NCBI RefSeq assembly: GCF_027244095.1
Contig: NC_069659.1
Location: 342,468,750-342,532,749 of the forward strand
Length of the DNA stretch: 64,000 bases
Origin: Hemicordylus capensis
Taxonomy: Eukaryota; Chordata; Lepidosauria; Squamata; Cordylidae
Direction of reading: 5' to 3'
Shown: positions 11,251 through 22,374 of the stretch, piece by piece
How the letters are laid out: each line of letters opens with the position of its first letter
Position numbering within the stretch: position 1 is the first letter of the stretch
Made by a program: the position numbers and the translations under genes
Notes under the pieces: model-generated
Told to the model about the DNA's origin: nothing
The model's database searches: none
What the model saw: only the letters and a program-made list of their open reading frames with translations

Positions 11251-11956
11251 TAGGGGTGTGCACAAAACTGGTTTGCCTGGTTTGGTTCAAGTCCAAGCTG
11301 GACTTGAACTGAACCAGGCATGTTTGGTTACCCCCCCCCACCCACCCCCACACACAAAACAGACACCCCCACACTTGCTCAGTTCAAATTTGATTCAGGG
11401 GTTTTACAGTTTGGGGGTTCTAAGTTTAATTAAAAACAACAACAACAACTCACCACTTCTCAGGGCTGCTGCTGCGGCCATGGGGAGGGCTCCAGTGGTC
11501 CCCCCTTCCCCTCCCAGTCTCCCCCGGGCCATTTTGGCCCATTTTCGGGCCATTCCAGCCCTTTCTGACATGGCAGTGGCCATTTTGGAGGCTGCCACAC
11601 ATGTGCCCTGGCTATATGTAGTGGCCTCCAAAATGGCTGCTGCCACATAAGAAAGGGCAGGAAAGCCCAGAAGAGACTGAGGGGAGGCTGGTGGGAAGGG
11701 GAACCACCGGAGAACCAATGGAGACCCCTCCCCATGGCTGCAGCAGCATCCCCCAGAGGTGATGAGTTGTTTTTTAAAAGTGGGGTGTGTGTTTTTACTG
11801 TAGAACCCCTGAACTGGCCCTGAGCCAGCCCAGGGCAGTTCGACTCAAGGTTGAGCCGAACCAGGCCAAGTCCATCTTGAGGGTGAGCCCTTGAGCCAGA
11901 GCCAGATCAGTTTGATGGCAAACCGGCTTGAGGTTGGGTCGGTTGGCACATCCCTA
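11251..11956. mobile_element. hAT-type MITE, TAGGGATGTGCA family
   Basis: Starts TAGGGGTGTGCACAAAAC and ends GGCACATCCCTA. The flanks CTTTCCTT and TTTTCCTC agree at 6 of 8 positions. The interior is GC-rich with a core (GCCATTTTGGAGGCTGCC, then GCCTCCAAAATGGC) that is itself an inverted repeat shared with the copy at 1606. No transposase. Confidence 0.75.
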
Positions 11957-11964
11957 TTTTCCTC

Positions 11965-12888
11965 GAGCACTGGGAATCTTATTCAGCCTTATTCAACCTC
12001 GTCTCTTGATGCTAAGATTTCAGCAGCCATTGCAAACATACCTTCACAACCACAAGGACTAGAAACTTTAAAAAGAAAGAAAGAAAAGAAATAAATAAAT
12101 CTGAAATTCTCAGGAAGCTGAATCCAGGTATGATTCTGTGGGTTTCCCCCCCCCCTGTGTCCCCTCAGAATCATGGCTCGAGTCTGAGAAATTGAAGGCG
12201 CACATTCTCATTCTTTCTCTTTTCCCCCCTCAACCCCCACCTCATATTCTGAACCATTACGAAGTTCAGCCTCATTTTGTGATAAAAAGTTACACATGAA
12301 TGCAGTCAGCTAAAAGTCAGCAGCAGAAGAAGAAATGATCCCAGTCACACTTACAACCCACAATAAAAAAATAAAAATAAAAATGGCAGCTCTGTTCTCA
12401 AGCAGAAGCTAAGACGAGGCTTTGATGTGCGGAAATCACTCCCCCCATTAACTTCTACTCTCAAAGGAAGCATATCAACAGAGTCTACATTAAACAAAAG
12501 TGCCTGTGGCAGCCACAGCTGCAGCATCAACAATGTACAGCTGGGAAAGAAACTCTTGGCATCATTAAGGAGAGGCAGAAAAAAAGACCCAGGAATGAGG
12601 TCATTTCAACTGTAGGGTACAGAGAGAGATTTGGGTTTGTTTAGGCAGAGCTGCTTGGAGCTGCTTTGGGGAATGCAGCTGTGGTGACTGTGGCATGTCC
12701 AGTTTGCACTAAACCTGGAATCCATCTCAATGAATGGTCAGGAAATGAAGGACACATCCAGATGGTGCACAGGATCCAGCTGGGCTTAGGGAGGTGCAGA
12801 ACCTCCTGAGAAATGTCACTCATCATAGAAACCCATTTGGCTTCTTAGATGTTTCTCCTTGGTAGGAACCATGCAGTTAATTTCACAT
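11965..12888. other. Unique-looking sequence
   Basis: Contains an A-rich tract with AAAGAAAGAAAG and AAATAAATAAAT near 12070-12100. A GTGTCC-type inverted pair is seen around 12690-12760 (TGTCCAGTTTGCAC and GTGCACAGGATCC). No gene supported. Confidence 0.35.
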
Positions 12889-13087
12889 TACCATATTTAC
12901 CTGAATCCAATACTAGTTCCCCCCCCCAAGTTATTTGATGTTAGAAATGAGGGGGGAGGCATCTTAAATCCAGAGTCCCCTTCCTTTTGGGTTAATACAG
13001 GAATAACTTGCATTTTCAAATTCAAGTTAATCTTAAATTCAAGTCATCTTTAATTCAGAGTTATCTTCTATTCAGGTAAATATGGTA
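12889..13087. mobile_element. Tc1/mariner-like MITE, about 195 bp
   Basis: TA followed by CCATATTTACCTGAAT at the left end faces ATTCAGGTAAATATGG followed by TA at the right end. These are perfect 16-bp inverted repeats flanked by TA, the target used by Tc1/mariner. The interior holds smaller inverted and direct repeats of TTCAAGTTAATCTTAAATTC type and no coding frame. Confidence 0.65.
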
Positions 13088-13238
13088 CCGTTGTAGTTGA
13101 CAGCACCCGGGAGGTAGGGCCAAAGCCACCTCTACCATGAAGCAACAACAACTCTCGTTAGTTATGCTTATGCATTGGAGCCATAGCTCAGGAAATAATG
13201 AGCACAAGCCTGTAACTCTGTAATATATATTATTGTAT

Positions 13239-14040
13239 CATGTTCTTGGTGCCTGGCATATGTATTCTACATGGAAAATTAGCTCAGTTGTAACCTTATT
13301 CCGCTCCCCTTTCCCTCCTAAATCCCCATTTTGAAAGGCTAATAAAGGCTTGGTGATCAAAGGGGCCAGGAAGGAAAGCAGTGCCTGTTTAACAATTAAC
13401 ACTTAACCATCAAGGCTAAGACCTGAGATGGGGAGAAAGTGACAACAACTCACGGGAACATCCTGTACCAAGACAAGAGGCACAGAATATAAGGGCTATA
13501 ATGTGGAACCTATTTTGATGACACGATGAAAGGGTGAAAGAGGAATAACATTCAGAGACCAAATCCCATGGCATCAAAGTTGGCCTAATTGCGTCTTTGA
13601 CAGATGTGAGGGCTGACCCTCCCCAAGATCTTCAAAGGTCGAGAAGAGTATAAGATCTGGAAGTCCAGTCCAGACCATCAAAAAACAGGTCCAGAAGATG
13701 TGTCTTCACCCTCTCCAATGCTGCAGGGTCACTGCAGCCAGCTTTGCACACCCGATCTTCTCTTTGAACCCCAGCATCTTGATCATTGGGCGAACAGTGA
13801 ATTGGCCATTCACTGGTTCCCTGCCCCTTGGGAACGAACATTTCCCCTTTCTTCCCTCTCCTCCCCTTTTCCCTCTCCTCTGCTTGATAGGCTCACTCAT
13901 ATATAGACTAGGAAGATTAGCTTTTGCTTTCCAGGACCTAGTATCCAATGTAATTCTTTAACGTATCCCTCCAGTAAAATTACAAAAGACATCCCTGGTC
14001 TGATTCCCTGTGTCTCCTCACACATCCCTTGGATGACCTG
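13239..14040 (+). mobile_element. Possible solo LTR of an old endogenous retrovirus-like element
   Basis: The stretch has the look of a retroviral LTR: CT-rich tract, a TATATA-like site near 13895, then CCTCCAGTAAAATTAC as a poly(A)-like signal, followed by GTCTGATTCCCTGTGTCTCC resembling U5. No partner LTR or internal genes were identified in the window. Treated as a fossil of uncertain family and age; the ends are estimates. Confidence 0.3.
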
Positions 14041-14440
14041 CCCAAGAGCCCCTACAGTCCAGCAGGGTCACAGTCTAGCAGGACCACTCATCCACTGGCT
14101 GGGACCTCCATAATCCATCAGCTTGCCCTTGTGCTGCACAGTCCCTGCGGGTTTTATATGTATTGGTAAAGCCTGGCTATAGTCTGGCGGTGCATTGGTG
14201 AAGTCTGTAGCTATAGTCCAACAACTGACTGCTGAAGCTCAGCTATAGTCCAATGGTACACTGGTGAAGTCCGTGGCTACAGTCCAATAAGAATTGGTGA
14301 AGTCTCAGACCATAGCTGAATGCTTAGCTGGTGAAGCCCAGCTACAGTCTAATGGTTCATTGGTCTACAGTCCAGTGAACTATGGCTACAATCCAGTGAA
14401 CTAGTCTAGTGAGGGAGGTCGCTGACTACAGTCCAGTTAG
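14040..14440. repeat. Decayed minisatellite, roughly 40-50 bp unit
   Basis: Variants of GGTGAAGTC, GGCTATAGTCCAATGG and CATTGGTGAAGTC recur about eight times with indels, ending in CTACAGTCCAGTGAAC pairs. It directly follows the LTR-like stretch, so it may be internal sequence of the same old element or a separate expansion. Confidence 0.6.
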
Positions 14441-14849
14441 AGCAACCCCACGGGAAGCAGCCAGTTGGTGGTCAGGGAACAGGAAACAGATCCCCATTGG
14501 TGTGTTAACCAATGTGTGTTAATCAACATAACCCACATTAAACCTAGATTCAAATGACTGTATGAACTGGCTGACAAAGGCTTTCCCTCTTTTTTGCCTT
14601 CTGGGCTCTGGTGAGAGTAGGGACTCAGAGGTCTGGTGATATGTGCTCATCTCTGTGGAACTGGTCTCCTTCCTGATTGACCTTGGCAGCAAGCCTGGTG
14701 AGAGCAGGGCTGTGGCAGGTGAGGTGAGGAGTGGCCCTTAGCTTGACAGGTGTCCCTAGGCAAGGTGAAAGAGGCTCCCGCCTGAGTGATGGGGGCACAT
14801 GTGGCTGGTGAACCACACTCTCCCTCCAGACCTTTGGCCCATGAGATAG

Positions 14850-15090
14850 CTTTTGAAATAGAGATAACTTTTGAGATAGAGATAGATGAGAGGTTTGAGA
14901 TAACCTTTTAGTTGCATTTGTAGATTTGTTTTTATTTTATTTACTCATGTGTCTGGTTTACCTGTAATTTTATTTCCTGTTTTAATATTGTTGTTCTGAT
15001 GTTTTAATTCCTTTTATGTTAGCTTGGGGTCAGAAGACAAAGGGTAGACTAGAAATGCAATCAATCAATTGATCAAACAAAAAGTTCACC
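14850..15090 (+). repeat. L2-type 3' tail fragment
   Basis: TTTTATTTACTCATGTG, then GTTTTAATATTGTTGTTCTG and TTTTATGTTAGC run into a worn AAATGCAATCAATCAATTG end, in the order seen in L2 3' regions here. Upstream, 14440-14850 shows nothing recognisable. Confidence 0.4.
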
Positions 15091-15450
15091 AGTACATATT
15101 GTGTGTTGTGATGTCAGGTTTCCTGGCCTTCCTACACTTCATTGGCTTGCTGTTCATGGGCATGACAACATCATATATCAGCTGAACACTACAACAAACT
15201 GCTCATAGGCAGTGCTCTGGACAACATTCAAAATTACAACCCAGAACCGTGGAGGACCCAATATATATTGGTTCCACTTCAGAAACAAAACCAAGTAAAT
15301 CAGAACTCCATTTAGGGAAACTATTGGATGTGGAAATGCCACTCTTAAAAAAAAACACCAAACTAATCTGCCTAAGCTTTGCTATCCAGATTATCTGCTG
15401 ATTGAGTTTAGAAAATGACGATACAGAAGTAAGTTAATTACTATGGTCAA

Positions 15451-15767
15451 TAGAGATGTGTACAAAGCAAATTTTTCAATTTGTTTCAAGTTTGAATCAA
15501 ATCCTGAAAAATCATTTTGAATTTGAATTGAATTTTAATCTGGTTTGAAAATTTGATTCAAATTCAAATAAGATTTGAATCGATCTGACCCTCTGCTGGA
15601 ACCTTTTAAAAGCAATTAGGGGGCCTGAATGGTTTTTAAAAGGTACCCAATGGTTCTCAAATCAAATTTGAATCAAATTGCCCTTTTAAGGGGTGATTCG
15701 ATTCTAATTTGAATCACCTAGATTTGAGTTGAATCGGCTTGAGTTCAAATCGATTTGCACATCACTA
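15451..15767. mobile_element. hAT-type MITE, short AT-rich subfamily
   Basis: Starts TAGAGATGTGTACAAAGC and ends TTTGCACATCACTA; flanks ATGGTCAA and ATGGTCAG agree at 7 of 8. Unlike the GC-rich copies the interior is built of TTTGAATCAAAT-type repeats in both orientations, so members of this family share ends but not interiors. Confidence 0.75.
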
Positions 15768-15775
15768 ATGGTCAG

Positions 15776-16484
15776 TGCTGTGACAAAGTTACTCATTAGG
15801 AAGGGTGGGTATGGGCCTACTAAACTGAGCGTGAATACTCCTTCAGTATATGATGAGCACTGTGGGTGCTGCCTCTAGTATCAGTTCTGTAGGGGGATAC
15901 AAGATTCCATTTCACTCACTGCTTTAAATATGAAAAACATCAAGTGGTCCCACATCTGATGGATGACAATCACAGAATCTATTGCAAAGCAAGGGGTATA
16001 CTGACATCTAGTGGAACAGCACATTTCTTGCAGAACATTCATTAAACATCCTTTCTGATGTCTCAGGATCAGCCAGAATATGTCAACTTGGAGCCATTTC
16101 ACACATTCGTTAGGGAACATCAGGGTTGTTCCACACATTACACAAAAGCACCACTGAGGTTTGCCAACAAGTGCACACTTAACAAGGAACTACAGCCAAC
16201 AACTACAGCCAACGATGACAGCATTTGTCCAATCAATGCGATTGCTACATTTGTAGCAATCCCTTACTATAATTCTTAAGTGTATAAAAACATCTTAGGT
16301 CTCCACCCAAAAAAATTAATTTATTAACCTTAAATTCAAGTCCACTAGGGACCATCTTGGAAAATCACTCTGTCTTGTAATAACTACACAGTATTTCATT
16401 TTCAGATGTACCATTTAAGCAGATATTAGGGGAAGGGGCACAAAAGTAAGAACACTGACATGCAGTCCTAAGCCCTATTCAGAC
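15776..16484. other. Unique-looking sequence
   Basis: No terminal repeats or supported exon. Minus-strand 85-codon frame at 15881-16138 has no recognised domain. Confidence 0.35.
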
Positions 16485-16680
16485 ACTGGGCCGATTCTGA
16501 TAAGCACCACCAGCACATGAGATAAGACTGGGGACATGAAGAGAGCATGCCCGCTCTGATGTCACAGGAGGATGTTCTGATGAGGCAGTCATTGATCTGA
16601 ATTGCCATTGTACTGGTGGGACAGTGCTCAGGGCAACTAGCTAATGGTACTATTTGACTGTTTAAAGTTTGGCAACATCA
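16485..16680. repeat. Fragment with the 1523-type transposon end
   Basis: AAGCCCTATTCAGACACTGG at 16482 matches the terminal sequence of the element at 1523-3433, but the far end was not found. Probably a truncated relative. Confidence 0.4.
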
Positions 16681-16717
16681 AAATCAGAGCTTTGGTTATC
16701 AGCCGTGGTATACCAGT

Positions 16718-16953
16718 AAGGTAAAGTGTGCCATCAAGTCGAGTTCAACTCCGGGTACCCTCAGAGCCCTGTGGTTTTCTTTGGTAGAATATAGGAAGGG
16801 TTTGCCACTGGCTTCTCCCGTGCAGTATGAGATGATGCCTTTCAGCATCTTCTTATATTGCTGCTGCCCGATACAGTACCAGCGGGGATTCGAACCAGCA
16901 ACCTTCTGCTTGTTAGTCAAGCTGAGCATTTCCCCACTGCACCACTTAAGGTG
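16718..16953 (-). mobile_element. tRNA-derived SINE, type T, full length
   Basis: On the minus strand: GTGGTGCAGTGGGGAAATGC (A-box region), GGTTGCTGGTTCGAATCCC (B box), CAGCAGCAATATAAGAAG and ACCAAAGAAAACCACAGG. Complete head and body, with a short worn tail. Close to the copies at 17905 and 36592. Confidence 0.8.
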
Positions 16954-17129
16954 GTGGTATACCAGTAATGTTATGATATTGCTGTGTGTCAGGTGGAGCT
17001 ATACCTTAACTGATCTACTCTTATGGAAGCCAACTGACCACCATTATAAAAAAATAATTGAAAATTGCAAGTATTAAACCCGCTACAAAGTTCTGCTCTC
17101 ACAAAGCAAGAAAAAGGCTGACCCACTTC

Positions 17130-17735
17130 ACAGGAATCCTATGGCAAAAGTGATAAGTCCTTTTTATAAAGACAGCCAAGACAAGCTCATACTCCCTCTG
17201 CTTCTCAGATACCCTAGTCGCCCTAGTCAAGACTGCACCAAGATGCTGCTCTCGGATGAAAACCAGACTTTCACATACAATTTTGCCAGGTTCTGCATGG
17301 CAGCATGCAAGATCTTCTGGACCCTGACTGCCAGCCCATAACCCGTGCAGCAGATTATTAAACTACTTGATCGCCCTATTTTAGCAAGTTGTTTTACTTC
17401 ACATTTTAGCTACTTTGCCGTATATTTTATATTATATTTTAAATATTATATACTGTTTAGATGTTTTTGTTTTTATAGATAGTTGTAATACCTACATATT
17501 TACCCATGCTTTATCTCCATTTTATTATTCTCCCCACAATTTTTAGAGTTGTATTTTATTAATCATAATTTTATAGTCTAATTATAGCATACTATTTTTT
17601 AGTAATTTAGTTGTAATTATTTCAAGATAATTTGGTCTCTAATAATTTTAATATAATTGCCACATGATCTTTTATCTGTATTATATCCTGTGCTGGTCTT
17701 TGACTGTAATAAAGATGATCGATCGATCGATAAGA
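17130..17735 (+). mobile_element. LINE 3' end (R4/Vingi-like, class uncertain)
   Basis: A 66-codon frame at 17141-17341 (KLILPLLLRYPSR, LLSDENQTFTYNFARFC) is followed by an AT-rich 3' UTR and ends CTGTAATAAAGATGATC with a (GATC)n run at 17716-17731. A short acidic LLSD motif near the C-terminus followed by a TAATAAAG tail is how several R4/Vingi-type reptile LINEs end. That assignment is from memory of the family style and is not certain. 5'-truncated. Confidence 0.5.
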
Positions 17736-17904
17736 AAACATTACTTACATAGGAAAACAAGGGGCAAGCATAAACAACCAAGCTAAGTTTCCAGACTTCA
17801 TGTATGCAGAGTACAGTTTGGAAAATGATCTCACTTGGTGGCTACTTTAATAGGGTGGGGGTGGAGAAAGGTAAACAAAAATCAAGTTGCCACCTAATCC
17901 TATG

Positions 17905-18130
17905 CATGTTTAAAGTGTTCCATCAAATCAATTTTGACTCCTGGCGCCCACAGAGCCCTGTGGTTTTCCTTGGTAGAATTCAGGAGGGGTTCACCATTGC
18001 CTCCTCCCACGCAGTATGAGATGATGCATCTTCCTATATCGCTGCTGCCCAATATAATACCAGCAGGGATTCGAACCAGCAACATTCTGCTTGTTAGACA
18101 AGCATTTTCCCGCTGAGCCACTTAAGGTGT
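17905..18130 (-). mobile_element. tRNA-derived SINE, type T
   Basis: The minus strand shows AAGTGGCTCAGCGGGAAAAT, a B box GTTGCTGGTTCGAATCCCTG, the GGCAGCAGCGATATAGGAAG body, and a 3' end AATTGATTTGATGGAACAC. Nearly full length. The interval 17736-17904 before it is unremarkable. Confidence 0.8.
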
Positions 18131-18705
18131 ACTCTTTAGTTTAAACTTTAGTTTACTCTAAAACAAATCCTACTGAGTTCAGTGGGACTCACTTAAAAGG
18201 AAGTATACATGGGATTGCAGCCCTTGTGTTTACATTGAGTCAAGTCTTATGATTGCTGAGAACCCAAGAAAGATTTAGTATTTTAGGATCTGGCTAAATC
18301 ATTTGTTTTCACTTTTCTAATGGCCACCTACACAAATGGCCATTCACCCTTGCAAGGGATGGTAGCGAATGTTTCCCCTCTTGCCCATCAGAATAAGGCA
18401 AAGAGTAGATAGAGTGAGGCTGGTCCTGACCTAGTGGCCTCTATAGTTACGATACAGAGTACATTGCCAAAAGCAAACTGCTTGCAGAGAAATATTCTCA
18501 GGACCCCATCCAAACAGATGAAAAAGACATGGACTGCCCTTGATCTTTTGCAAACACTAATCATCTTGGCTTAACATTTCCATCCTTGTCCCAATATACG
18601 GACATGCTGTCCATATGCAGGAGACAGCAAGAGTGCAGCTTTCTCAGAAAGCTTCTAGGGCATTTATTTATGTTTTAAAAAAGACAGTCATAGATAGCAC
18701 AATCT
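18131..18705. other. Unique-looking sequence with a worn MITE trace
   Basis: At 18150-18225 TCCTACTGAGTTCAGTGGGA and GGAAGTATACATGGGATTGC resemble a widespread short amniote hAT-like repeat containing CAATGGGACTTACT, here worn. Nothing else is supported. Confidence 0.35.
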
Positions 18706-19204
18706 GGGGCTATTCCCACGAGCAGCAAAAATCCGGCTAGGAGAGCCTAGCCTGATTTTTTCTGCTCGTGTAAACCACTGGGCTCGCAGGCAAGCCCGGT
18801 GGCTTACAAGCGGCTAGCCCGCTTAGTTAGCCTGCCCCATAAACCGGGTTTGCAGAGAGAGCGCTACGCAAACCCGGTTTTTAAAATTGTGAGTAGCCGG
18901 GCTCTGTGCCGCGGCTACTCATAAGTAGACCCCTGGCAGGGAGGATGAAAAGCAGCTTCCCGGCTTGGGGGTCTCTCCAGTATGCCCTGTGTCCTCATGC
19001 AGGGCATTCTGGAGCTTCCAGGGGTTGCATGGCCCCAAAACTCCGCAGCCCCAGCCGGCTCCATGATGGAACCAGCAGTTGTGTGGGTGGCTGCTGCAGC
19101 CACCCAGAGCAGACTGCTGCTCGTGTGCGAGGAGAGCAGGCTAAGCCTGCTCTCCCCGCAAACCTCCTAGAGGTTCTGCTCCGTAATCATGAGAAGATCC
19201 TCTC
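18706..19204. mobile_element. GGCTATTC-family DNA transposon, copy A
   Basis: Starts GGGGCTATTCCCACGAGC and ends ATCATGAGAAGATCCTCT. The shared interior includes CAGGGCATTCTGGAGCTTCC, GGCTCCATGATGGAACC and a subterminal GGCTAGGAGAGCCTAGCC palindrome. The same element occurs at 20221, 21251, 26151, 28815, 38684, 46525 and 52163. No transposase. Confidence 0.65.
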
Positions 19205-19404
19205 TGTTTGCAGAACGGATTGGGTTGAGAGGAGGAAAGGCCAGTGAATTCAAAAGCAACGTATTATCGGTGTGTGAAAGCTGAAGGTAATTCAGCCTCC
19301 CTCCAGTGGCTGTTGCTGGTATCTGCCTTATTTATTTCTTTTAGACTACTTTTCATTAGGCTTATGCGATCACCCAGCATTCTGTGTGCGTGTCCGTGTG
19401 TACA

Positions 19405-19407
<3 letters not shown>

Positions 19408-19455
<48 letters not shown>
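19408..19455. repeat. (GT)n microsatellite, about 24 units
   Basis: Uninterrupted TG/GT run, the longest dinucleotide repeat in the window; length polymorphism is likely. Just upstream (19290-19345) is a fragment CCTCCAGTGGCTGTTGCTGG of the retroposon described at 35505. Confidence 0.95.
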
Positions 19456-19458
<3 letters not shown>

Positions 19459-19659
19459 CTCCATCAACTTCTCAATGCCTGGACCAATATGAACCAGGTT
19501 GGATACAGTTGTAGCGTAGCGTAGTTTGTGATGATGTCATCCACCCCAATTCAAGATGGAAGACATGTAAATCTTTGAGGTGCAAGTGGGCTAACTCGTG
19601 AACTGGGCTGTGCCACTGGGAAGTCTGCAAGCAGGGAAAAGATGGCACAGCACAGCATA

Positions 19660-19830
19660 GCATCCCTCCAGTTGCTGTTGCTGGTATCTGCCTTTTTTTA
19701 AAAAAAAGATTGTTAGCTCTTTGGGGACAAGGGACCATCTTATTTACGTATTATTTACTTTTCTATGTAAACTGCTTTGATTACTTTGGCTGAAGAGCTG
19801 TATATACATATTCTAGCAGTAGTAATAGTA
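19660..19830 (+). mobile_element. Retroposon with L2-like tail, type V, 5'-truncated
   Basis: CATCCCTCCAGTTGCTGTTG, TAGCTCTTTGGGGACAAGGG and GTAAACTGCTTTGATTACTT, then GAGCTGTATATACATATTC, match the fuller copies at 35505-35770 (+) and 58466-58716 (-). Confidence 0.6.
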
Positions 19831-20220
19831 ATCCAATTGCATGGCATTCAAGGGGCTGATTTGTTTGTAGCTCTTTGGGGTTGCATGGGAGGGGGTCGTG
19901 GGGCTGAGGAAGGGGATGGATCATGGAAAAGCTTGGGGGGCGGCAAAGAGTTGGAAAAGCTTAGTGTTTAGTCACAGCTGCAGAATAGGGAGGGGGGACA
20001 AACAGGGTCTCCCTGGCTATGCCCCTCTCCCAGGGACCATGCCATGGCAGGGGGCAATTAAGCATCAGTGTTCTCCCTGAGAAGCTGGCACTCTCCAAGC
20101 CAGTTAACTCCTTGTATTGCATAGCCTTCCACAGCATTTTAAATGTCTTTGATCACCTCTCTTGCTCCCTTTGGAAACTCCCCCAACAGCCCAGCACATT
20201 TTATTACAAAATAAAGCACT
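19831..20220. other. No recognised feature
   Basis: G-rich stretch near 19880-19960 (GGGAGGGGGTCGTGGGG); no supported gene or element ends. Confidence 0.35.
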
Positions 20221-20678
20221 GAGGCACTTCACACGACCCATGCGAAGCACCGGATGGGGTTTGGAGAGCAGGATTAACCTGCTCTCCCCACAGACGATCA
20301 AACCACTAGCCCTGGGTGGCCGGATTGGCCGCCCACACAACTACCAGCTCCGTCACGAAGCCGGTGGGGGCTGTGGGGATTGGGGGCCACCCAGCCCCCA
20401 GAAGTCCCTGGATGCTTCGCATATGTGCGTGGGGCATTCTGGGGAGACCCCCAACATCAGGAGGCTGCTTGTAGGCTCCCAGTCAGGGGTTTACTCGTGT
20501 GTCACTGCACAATCGACAAACGATCAAGAAAACAACCTTGTTTAAGGGGAGGGGGAATTAGGCGGGCTAACTGCCTTGGAACCACCGGGCTTGTCTGCGA
20601 GCACAGTGGTTCCGACGATCACTAGAAAGCAGGCTAGGCTCCCTTAGCCCGCTTTCTAGTGATTGTGGGAATAGGCTC
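20221..20678. mobile_element. GGCTATTC-family DNA transposon, copy B
   Basis: Left end GAGGCACTTCACACGACC, right end GATTGTGGGAATAGGCTC. The interior shares AGCAGGATTAACCTGCTCTC, GAAGTCCCTGGATGC and GGCATTCTGGGGAGACCCCC with the other copies. Confidence 0.65.
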
Positions 20679-21250
20679 CCTGTTCGTTTGGGGCTTTTTT
20701 GTCTTTTCTTTGGAGATTTAAAAATCAAGATGAATCTTGCTGGTTCCCCCAAAAGAAAGACAAACGTGAGGGCAAACAAAGTGAGGCTGAAATGAACAGC
20801 ACTTTAGGGATCACTCAGAGAAACAGGAAAACTCTTTGCAGAAGGAAAGAAGTAATATAGGAAGGCAAAAATAGATCAAAAGCTGGGCTGGTCTCCAGAC
20901 AAGTTCTCCAGCAGGATCCTGCAGCACAACGAGATAACTGCCTAGAAGGCAATAAAAGCCCCCTTGGAGCAATGGTGCTCTTAGCCCTGGACTTGGGGGC
21001 CGAAGTCCAGGGCCTCCACACCTCCTGGGGGACCCCCAAAATCTCTTTAGACTGTCCCGGGGCTGTGGTCACTGCTGGCCTGCACTGCACTGGGTGGCCA
21101 AGTGTGATTGTGACCTGAGCCGGGTGCTTTAGAGACCAAGTGGGGAATGGAGAAAGAAAACTGTAGGATGGGAATATGTTAAGTTGTGTGTTGAAATGTT
21201 TCTCCTACTGCATATTTGCAGGAATATACTCCACATGTAAAAAATACTGT
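20679..21250. other. Unique-looking sequence
   Basis: No repeat ends or supported exon. GGGGGCCGAAGTCC and GGACTTGGGGGCC style GC blocks near 20980-21030 form a short imperfect hairpin. Confidence 0.35.
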
Positions 21251-21504
21251 GAAGCTCTTCTCATGATCGGGTCTGTGGGGAGAGCAGGTTAACTTACCCC
21301 TCCCCTCAGACAATTGCCAGGCCGTCCCACATGATTACCAGATCCGTCACTGATCTGGTTGGGGCGGCGGGGATCAGGGACCACCCAGCCCCCGGAAGTC
21401 CCAGGATGTCCTGTGCAGAGGCGTAACTAGGGAAAACGGTGCCCGGGGCAAGCACTGAAATTGCGCCCCCCCGCCGCCGCCCCAGCATACATCTGACTGA
21501 CAAA

Positions 21505-21810
21505 CGTGTTTTTTCCTCACAACAACCCTGTGAAGTTGGCTTGTATCTCAAACAACAGAATTATGATGCAATGATGATACACACCACATTATACTTAGGT
21601 TTTTCCTCACAAGCAACAACCCTGTGGAGTTGGCCTGTATCTCAAACAACAGAATTATGATGCAATGATGATACACACTACATTATACTTAGGTTTTTCC
21701 TCACAAGCAACAACCCTGTGGAGTTAGTTGGCTTGTATCTCAAACAACAGAATTATGATGCAATGATTGATGATACAAACCACATTATACTTTGGTTTTT
21801 CCTCACAAGC
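21505..21810. repeat. Tandem repeat, three units of about 92 bp plus a partial
   Basis: Each unit runs GTTTTTCCTCACAAGCAAC, AACCCTGTGGAGTTGG, ATCTCAAACAACAGAATTAT, GATGCAATGATGATAC, ACCACATTATACTTAG. The units differ by a few bases and small indels. CCTCACAACAACCCTGTGAA resembles the reverse of the Sauria SINE middle segment, so the unit may have begun as captured SINE. Confidence 0.85.
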
Positions 21811-22374
21811 AAGAGAATATCTCCAAAGGTCCTGGCATATAACCCCCTCCCCCATTTTTCTTGCCAAACTTTGTGTCTTTAGCAGGATACCACAGGCACT
21901 TGTTAAAGCTAACACTGCAGGTTTTTCTGAGATGGAGCTGTTATAGGAGCACTTCAGCGTAAACTGAGATCACAAGGCAAGCTTTCACAGTGCAAAAACG
22001 AGCATGCCAGCAAGCAGAACTCATGGTAAAACTCTCTTGAAACACCTTGTAACAATGCACAGGCAGCTATGTTACACTGCTTGAGTCAACTCACACTGCT
22101 GTACTACCCAGGCTGTGGGAATTGACTCTCAGTTCCATATACATGCATGCATTTAAGATTGAGTGCCAAAGAATCTTTATGATTGTTTTTCTTTCTTTTG
22201 GGGCGGAGAGGGGAGTGTATAATGCAAACATTAACACCTGTTAGGCACCTGAGACCATAGTTGGGCAGCTAAATAAAAGCCTGATTCTTTAATATGTTTT
22301 CCCCCCCCCCACATGTGGCTTCTGTAGTTTTTGCAACTCATTCAATTTCTCACCCTGACACTTGGTCTGCTGCT

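Noticed and set aside
14040-14440. CRISPR-like array
   Set aside because: The repeats vary in length and sequence with no constant repeat/spacer pattern, and the genome is vertebrate.
16058-16279. 73-codon plus frame
   Set aside because: Composition and codon pattern show no coding signal and no splice context; treated as chance.
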